From the NCBI GenBank assembly GCA_021325095.1, contig JAJPHV010000020.1, forward strand, positions 1-64,000: a stretch of 64,000 nt of DNA, given 5' to 3'. Both the position numbers and the translations under genes were made by a program. Below, in pieces: positions 59,788 through 64,000 of the stretch (positions are counted from its first letter, which is position 1; the number at the start of each line of letters is the position of its first letter). The notes beneath the pieces were generated by a model. It did not search any database, had not been told where the DNA came from, and saw nothing but the letters and a program-made list of their open reading frames with translations. Source of the stretch: Chloroflexota bacterium (GTDB lineage: Bacteria > Chloroflexota > Anaerolineae > Aggregatilineales > UBA2796).

Positions 59788-60705
59788 ATGCGACACTTTC
59801 TCGAAATAGCAGAATGGTCGACCAGCGAACTGGATCAATTAATCCGATTGGCTGTACACTTGAAATTGGAATGGCAGTCCGGCGGCAACCAGCCGGTCCT
59901 CGGCGGGAAAGTGCTGGGCATGATCTTTCAGAAGCCGTCGCTGCGCACGCGGGTCAGCTTTGACGTGGCGATGCTGCACCTGGGCGGCCACGCGCTGTAT
60001 CTCAGCCCCGCGGAGATCGGCCTGGGGCAGCGCGAGAGCATTGCGGACGTGGCGCGTGTTCTGAGCGGTTATACGCAGGGCATTATGGCGCGCGTGTTCG
60101 ACCCGGCGCACATCACCGAACTGGCGAAGTGGAGCAGCGTCCCGGTTATCAATGGCCTCAGCGATCACAGTCATCCTTGCCAGGCCCTGGCCGATGTGCT
60201 GACGCTGTACGAGCATTTTGGGCAACTGCGAGGGCTGAAGATCGCTTACGTGGGCGATAGCAACAACGTCACGCGCTCGCTGGCCGAGGCGGCGGCGCGC
60301 CTGGGGATGAAAATGAGCGTCGCCAGCCCACGCGGCTACCAACTGGATACGGCCACGGTGCAGGCGGTGGCAGCCATGGGGCTTGAGTTGGACATCAGCG
60401 ATGACCCGGCACGGGCAGTGGCCGGGGCTGATGCCATCTATACCGATACGTGGACGAGCATGGGTCAGGAGCAGGAAGCGGAGGAACGCCGCAAGGTCTT
60501 CCCGCCCTTCCAGGTGAACGCCGACTTGTTGCAGAAGGCCGAAAGGCATACCGTTGTGCTGCACTGCCTACCGGCACACCGGGGTGAGGAAATCACGGAC
60601 GAGGTGGCTGACGGGCCGCAGTCCCTTCTTTTCCCGCAAGCAGCAAACCGCCTGCACGCGCAAAAAGCGATTCTCGTGCGGTTGATGAGCAACAAATACC
60701 ACTAA
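59788..60705 (+). CDS. argF: Ornithine carbamoyltransferase
   Basis: A 305-residue transferase that makes citrulline from ornithine and carbamoyl phosphate in arginine synthesis. The carbamoyl-phosphate motif reads [10 protein letters not shown], where the usual STRTR has Leu at the second position, a known variant. The other motifs are HPCQALAD and the ornithine loop [15 protein letters not shown]. No other arginine gene is present. ATG 59788 is chosen; the frame opens at 59662, in the promoter. Family members in which the second substrate is different (acetylornithine, putrescine) exist, so the substrate is a good but not certain call. Confidence 0.9.
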   Translation: MRHFLEIAEWSTSELDQLIRLAVHLKLEWQSGGNQPVLGGKVLGMIFQKPSLRTRVSFDVAMLHLGGHALYLSPAEIGLGQRESIADVARVLSGYTQGIMARVFDPAHITELAKWSSVPVINGLSDHSHPCQALADVLTLYEHFGQLRGLKIAYVGDSNNVTRSLAEAAARLGMKMSVASPRGYQLDTATVQAVAAMGLELDISDDPARAVAGADAIYTDTWTSMGQEQEAEERRKVFPPFQVNADLLQKAERHTVVLHCLPAHRGEEITDEVADGPQSLLFPQAANRLHAQKAILVRLMSNKYH

Positions 60706-60739
60706 TCACCAGGGATAGATTGAGCATCGAGAGGGCGGT

Positions 60740-62962
60740 ATGGCAGGTGATCGAGCAGTTTACGAACAGGCGATGAATGCAGGCCATAGCGCAGCCTGGG
60801 ATCAGGAGTGGGATAAGGCTATCATGGCCTATGCCCGCGCTATTCAGGAATTCCCGGAAGACCCGTCCGCTCACAACAGTTTGGGGCTGGTGCTGCTGCA
60901 AGCCGGACGCTACGAGGATTCGTTGAAGGTCTACAGCCGCGCCATCCAGTTAGCGCCCGACGATCCTGTGCCGCTGGAAAAAAGCGCCGACGTTCTGGAG
61001 CGCCTGGGGCGTCTACAAGAGGCCGCACAGCGCTACGTGAGCGTGGCCGACATTTACATGGCCGAGCGCGACATGGACAAAGCGATTGGCAACTGGGAGC
61101 GCGCCACCCGCCTGACGCCCGGTATGCTCAAGATTCACTATCTGCTGGCGCAGGCTTACGAGCGCACCGGGCAGAAGCGTTCCGCGGTGCGCGAGTACCT
61201 GACGCTGGCCTTCAACTTCCAGCGCGGCGGCGATAAGCAGCGTGCGCTGCAAGCTGCCGAGCGCGCCAAACGGCTGGAACCGACCAGCCCGCAGGTCTTG
61301 AACAGCATCCAGGCCATCCAGTCTGATGCCCTGATGATGATCCCGGACATTGAGCCGGATACGCAGCCTGCGGCGCGCGCCCAGGACTTCAGCGCGATGG
61401 AAGAAGAACTGACAGCGGGCGACTCGAACCCGAAAGGGCCGCTGGGCGAGACGGTTGACAAAGCGCTGGCCGTGCTGGCCGAATATGTTCTAAGCGGCGA
61501 CCTGAGCGCTGCCTCAGCCCAGGTGATTCAGGGCATTGAGTTGCAGAAGATCGGCGAGTATGCGTCGGCAGCCGAGTCGTTTGAGAAGGCCGAAACTGCC
61601 GGGCTGCGCAACGGGGCCATGTACCTGTGTATGGGTGCGGTGTACGTCGAACTGCAACGCTGGGCAGACGCGCAGAAGTACCTGGAACGGGTTAAGGAAG
61701 AAACCGATTACCGGGCCGGCGCAGCGCACGGCCTGGGGCTGGCGCTGATGGGCCTCAAAAAGCAGCAGCAGGCGGCGGAACAACTGATCACGGCGCTGCG
61801 GCTGGTCGATACGGGCCTGGCGAACAACGCGGACGAAGCCAAAGAACTGAATGTCGTGTACGACACGCTGCTCAGAAGCACCCGTAACCGCCAGGAAGCC
61901 GATTTGACCGCGATGAACAAGCAGTTTGCGGACTGGCTGACCGGCAAGGACTGGAAAGTGCGCATCGCCGAAACACGGCGCTCGCTGGCCGAACGGCTGG
62001 CAACCGAGGGCGAAGAGGTGATCGCCGACTACGTTGGCAAGACCGAAACGGTGGATCTGATCGCACGCATCGACAGGTACATCAAGCAGCGAATGCTGAC
62101 ACTGGCGATGGACGAGGCATTCCGGGGTATTGAGCAAGAGCCAACGTTCCTGCCCTTGCACCAACGTGTGGCGCAGATCCTCATGGAGGAGGGGCGCATC
62201 CAGGCGGCCATCACCAAGTACAACATGGTTGCCAACAGCTTCCTGGCTCGTGACGAAACGGCGCGCGCGGCGGAAATCCTGAACGAAGTGATCGCCATCG
62301 CGCCCACCGACATCAATTTGCGGACGAGCCTGATTGAATTGTTAGAAAAAGAACAGCAGTGGGATAAGGTGCTGGACGAGTATGTTAAGCTGGGCGAGGC
62401 ATACCAGGAACTGGCCGATCTGGAACAGGCGCGGGCCACATACCAGGAAGCGGTGCGGCTTGGTCAGAGGATCAACGCGGCTCCTGAACGGCGCGCCCAG
62501 GTGCTGCACCGTATCGGGGACATCGACACGAGCCGCCTGGACATGCGGCAGGCGGTCCGTACCTACGAGCAGATTCGCACTATCCTGCCTGACGACGAAA
62601 AGGCGCGCCGCCAGTTGGTCGAGCTGAACTACCGGCTCAACAACACGCTTGAGGCTGTGAAAGAACTGGACGGTCTGCTGCGGCTGTACGCACAGCAAAA
62701 GCGTGGTGACATGATCGTCAGCACTCTGGAACAGATGGTGACAGATCATCCGAATGACATGGCGCTGCGTTCGCGCCTCGCCGCCGTGTATCGCCAGACC
62801 AAACGCAACGCCGACGCCATCGCTCAACTCGACGCACTGGGAGAATTGCAACTTCAAGCCGGGCTGTATCAAGATGCCTGTGCGACGATCAAGCAGATCA
62901 TTAGTTTGCAGCCAGCGGACGTGGAGCAGTATAAGAACCTGCTCTCGCAGCTTGGCTGCTGA
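60740..62962 (+). CDS. Large tetratricopeptide-repeat protein
   Basis: A 740-residue soluble protein built of about fifteen TPR-like helical hairpins along its length, for example WDKAIMAYARAIQEFPEDPSAHNSLGLVLLQAGRYEDSLKVYSRAIQ near the start and AEKARRQL-type repeats at the end. No catalytic domain or signal is seen. TPR arrays mediate protein contacts; the partner is unknown. It starts 34 bp after the carbamoyltransferase stop, with GAGAGGGCGGT ahead of ATG 60740, and is followed within 23 bp by the c-di-AMP cyclase gene, so the three could be co-transcribed. Confidence 0.85.
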   Translation: MAGDRAVYEQAMNAGHSAAWDQEWDKAIMAYARAIQEFPEDPSAHNSLGLVLLQAGRYEDSLKVYSRAIQLAPDDPVPLEKSADVLERLGRLQEAAQRYVSVADIYMAERDMDKAIGNWERATRLTPGMLKIHYLLAQAYERTGQKRSAVREYLTLAFNFQRGGDKQRALQAAERAKRLEPTSPQVLNSIQAIQSDALMMIPDIEPDTQPAARAQDFSAMEEELTAGDSNPKGPLGETVDKALAVLAEYVLSGDLSAASAQVIQGIELQKIGEYASAAESFEKAETAGLRNGAMYLCMGAVYVELQRWADAQKYLERVKEETDYRAGAAHGLGLALMGLKKQQQAAEQLITALRLVDTGLANNADEAKELNVVYDTLLRSTRNRQEADLTAMNKQFADWLTGKDWKVRIAETRRSLAERLATEGEEVIADYVGKTETVDLIARIDRYIKQRMLTLAMDEAFRGIEQEPTFLPLHQRVAQILMEEGRIQAAITKYNMVANSFLARDETARAAEILNEVIAIAPTDINLRTSLIELLEKEQQWDKVLDEYVKLGEAYQELADLEQARATYQEAVRLGQRINAAPERRAQVLHRIGDIDTSRLDMRQAVRTYEQIRTILPDDEKARRQLVELNYRLNNTLEAVKELDGLLRLYAQQKRGDMIVSTLEQMVTDHPNDMALRSRLAAVYRQTKRNADAIAQLDALGELQLQAGLYQDACATIKQIISLQPADVEQYKNLLSQLGC

Positions 62963-62985
62963 GAGAAGCGACAAGTATCGGGCCG

Positions 62986-63846
62986 ATGTGTGGTGAACTG
63001 TGCTGGACATTCGAAGCGAACTTCAACGCGGCTGCGATACTCGATATCCTGGTCGTGGCAACGATCATTTTCGGGACGAGCCTGCTGCTGCGCGGAACAC
63101 AAGCAGTGGCGCTGCTGCGCGGCGTCCTGATTCTGTTTGTCGTCGTCGGCGTCACCGCCACTGTTTTTCCACTGGTCGGCTTCCGCTGGCTGCTCGGCAA
63201 TCTGGTTACGGCGGCAGCCGTCGCCATCCCGGTCATTTTCCAACCGGAACTTCGGCGTGCGCTGGAACGGTTGGGGCGCGCCGGCTTCGTGTTCAGCTCG
63301 CGCAACACTCAGGCCGCTCTGCGCATGAAGATCATCGACGACGTGTGTGCGGCAGCGGCCCGCCTCTCGGAGCGCCGTCAGGGAGCGCTGATCGTCCTGG
63401 AACGCGAGACGGCCCTCCAGGAGTACATCGACACGGGCGTCGTCCTGGAAAGTGAAGTCAGCCCGCAGCTTCTGTTGACAATCTTCTGGCCCAAGACCGA
63501 ACTCCACGACGGCGCGGCCATTCTGCGCAACGGAAAGATCGCGGCGGCGGCCTGCGTACTGCCGCTCTCGTCGGGGCGTAATCTGGCGGATCGTAAAATG
63601 GGCACGCGCCACCGCGCCGCGCTCGGCATCAGCGAGGTCAGCGACGCTGTATGCGTCGTCGTCTCCGAAGAAACCGGGCAAATCTCCGTCGCCAACGGCG
63701 GGCGCATGATCCGCCGCCTGGATGCGACCCGGCTGCGCACCATCCTGGCCGCTTTCTATGGCGAAGCCCAGCAGGCCGCCCGGATGCCCTGGACGCCGCT
63801 GGTCAACCGCATTCGCGCCCTGGTCAGCCGGACACCCCTACCGTAG
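62986..63846 (+). CDS. cdaA: Diadenylate cyclase CdaA
   Basis: A 286-residue membrane enzyme making c-di-AMP from two ATP. Three N-terminal transmembrane helices (about 15-35, 40-62, 65-85) precede a DAC domain with the catalytic motifs DGAAIL (HDGAAILRNGKI) and RHRAALG (TRHRAALGISEVSDAV). It controls osmolyte transport and cell-wall balance in bacteria. A gene that begins like the cyclase regulator CdaR follows. ATG 62986 follows GAGAGAAG. Confidence 0.93.
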   Translation: MCGELCWTFEANFNAAAILDILVVATIIFGTSLLLRGTQAVALLRGVLILFVVVGVTATVFPLVGFRWLLGNLVTAAAVAIPVIFQPELRRALERLGRAGFVFSSRNTQAALRMKIIDDVCAAAARLSERRQGALIVLERETALQEYIDTGVVLESEVSPQLLLTIFWPKTELHDGAAILRNGKIAAAACVLPLSSGRNLADRKMGTRHRAALGISEVSDAVCVVVSEETGQISVANGGRMIRRLDATRLRTILAAFYGEAQQAARMPWTPLVNRIRALVSRTPLP

Positions 63847-63936
63847 CCCAAACCGCGAATTGCTGTGAATTGTAAGCAATCGGCAAGAAGCGATAAGATT
63901 AGCCTATTCGCTGATGGCCGGTGAAAGAGCGATCTG

Positions 63937-64000
63937 ATGCAGACTCGTCCGGGGGTGTCCCGGTTTATTCTCGACAATCTGGGCTGGATGCTCAGTTCGC
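63937..64000 (+). CDS. N-terminus of a probable YbbR-domain protein (CdaR), truncated by the window end
   Basis: Only 21 codons are visible, MQTRPGVSRFILDNLGWMLS, which resembles the cytoplasmic start before the first transmembrane helix of CdaR/YbbR proteins. The position directly after cdaA, where cdaR normally lies, supports this. GAAAGAG precedes ATG 63937. The call depends on context and cannot be checked from the sequence at hand. Confidence 0.5.
   Translation, partial: MQTRPGVSRFILDNLGWMLSS

Overview
The window looks like a chromosomal stretch of a free-living, moderately GC-rich Chloroflexota bacterium, probably of the Anaerolineae. This is an inference. It rests on Thr/Pro-rich 'TPT' lipoproteins, a protein disulfide oxidoreductase paired with an atypical thioredoxin reductase, a very large PAS/GAF histidine kinase, and a CdaA cyclase followed by what looks like cdaR. 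No rRNA or tRNA gene was recognised.

Left arm (1-24.9 kb). A partial IS200/IS605 transposase sits against a two-permease sugar ABC operon. Next come an Imm5-like orphan, a divergent MerR switch with a 19-bp-spacer promoter, a nuclease-like gene pair, grpE-dnaK, an internally deleted tex remnant, an S1-domain protein with a long leader, and a DUF402 phosphatase-like protein. These are followed by two phosphohexomutases, FabG, a NUDIX hydrolase, a 1,498-residue sensor kinase with four tandem GAF domains, a TPT lipoprotein, an SH3b plus clan GH-A glycosidase, a methyltransferase and a lipoprotein alpha/beta hydrolase. A pyrimidine-rich hairpin repeat recurs in three intergenic gaps.

Centre (25.0-50.3 kb). 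This is a single tightly coupled minus-strand operon of 19 genes encoding a contractile injection system of the Afp/PVC type. In transcription order it encodes sheath, tube, a gp26-like zinc-ribbon protein, a Pro-rich protein, a Pvc16-like (DUF4255) tail terminator, an AAA+ ATPase, a small protein, a 1,394-residue giant, a 135-residue unknown, a CIS tube/LysM adaptor, a small baseplate protein, a gpD-like hub, a gp5/VgrG OB spike, a PAAR-like tip, gp25, two baseplate-J proteins, a gpI-like protein with a beta-helix, and a DUF6519 beta-helix protein. The giant has a long helical body and a C-terminal domain with the GS...DxD...D signature of Pol-beta-type nucleotidyltransferases. The next gene overlaps its stop codon, is of lower GC, and has no structural role I recognise. 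My main proposal is that these two genes are a nucleotidyltransferase toxin carried on the injection machine and its immunity protein. A good promoter with a long leader lies upstream of the sheath gene.

Right arm (50.5-64 kb). This holds redox genes (protein disulfide oxidoreductase and thioredoxin-reductase-like flavoprotein), an ECF sigma/anti-sigma pair, a DUF2892 membrane protein, and a two-component system. Downstream of the two-component genes are a repeat-containing secreted protein, a polyferredoxin-type membrane protein and a small secreted protein. Then come a flavodoxin, a CoA-binding protein, ornithine carbamoyltransferase, a large TPR protein, the c-di-AMP synthase CdaA, and the first codons of a probable CdaR.
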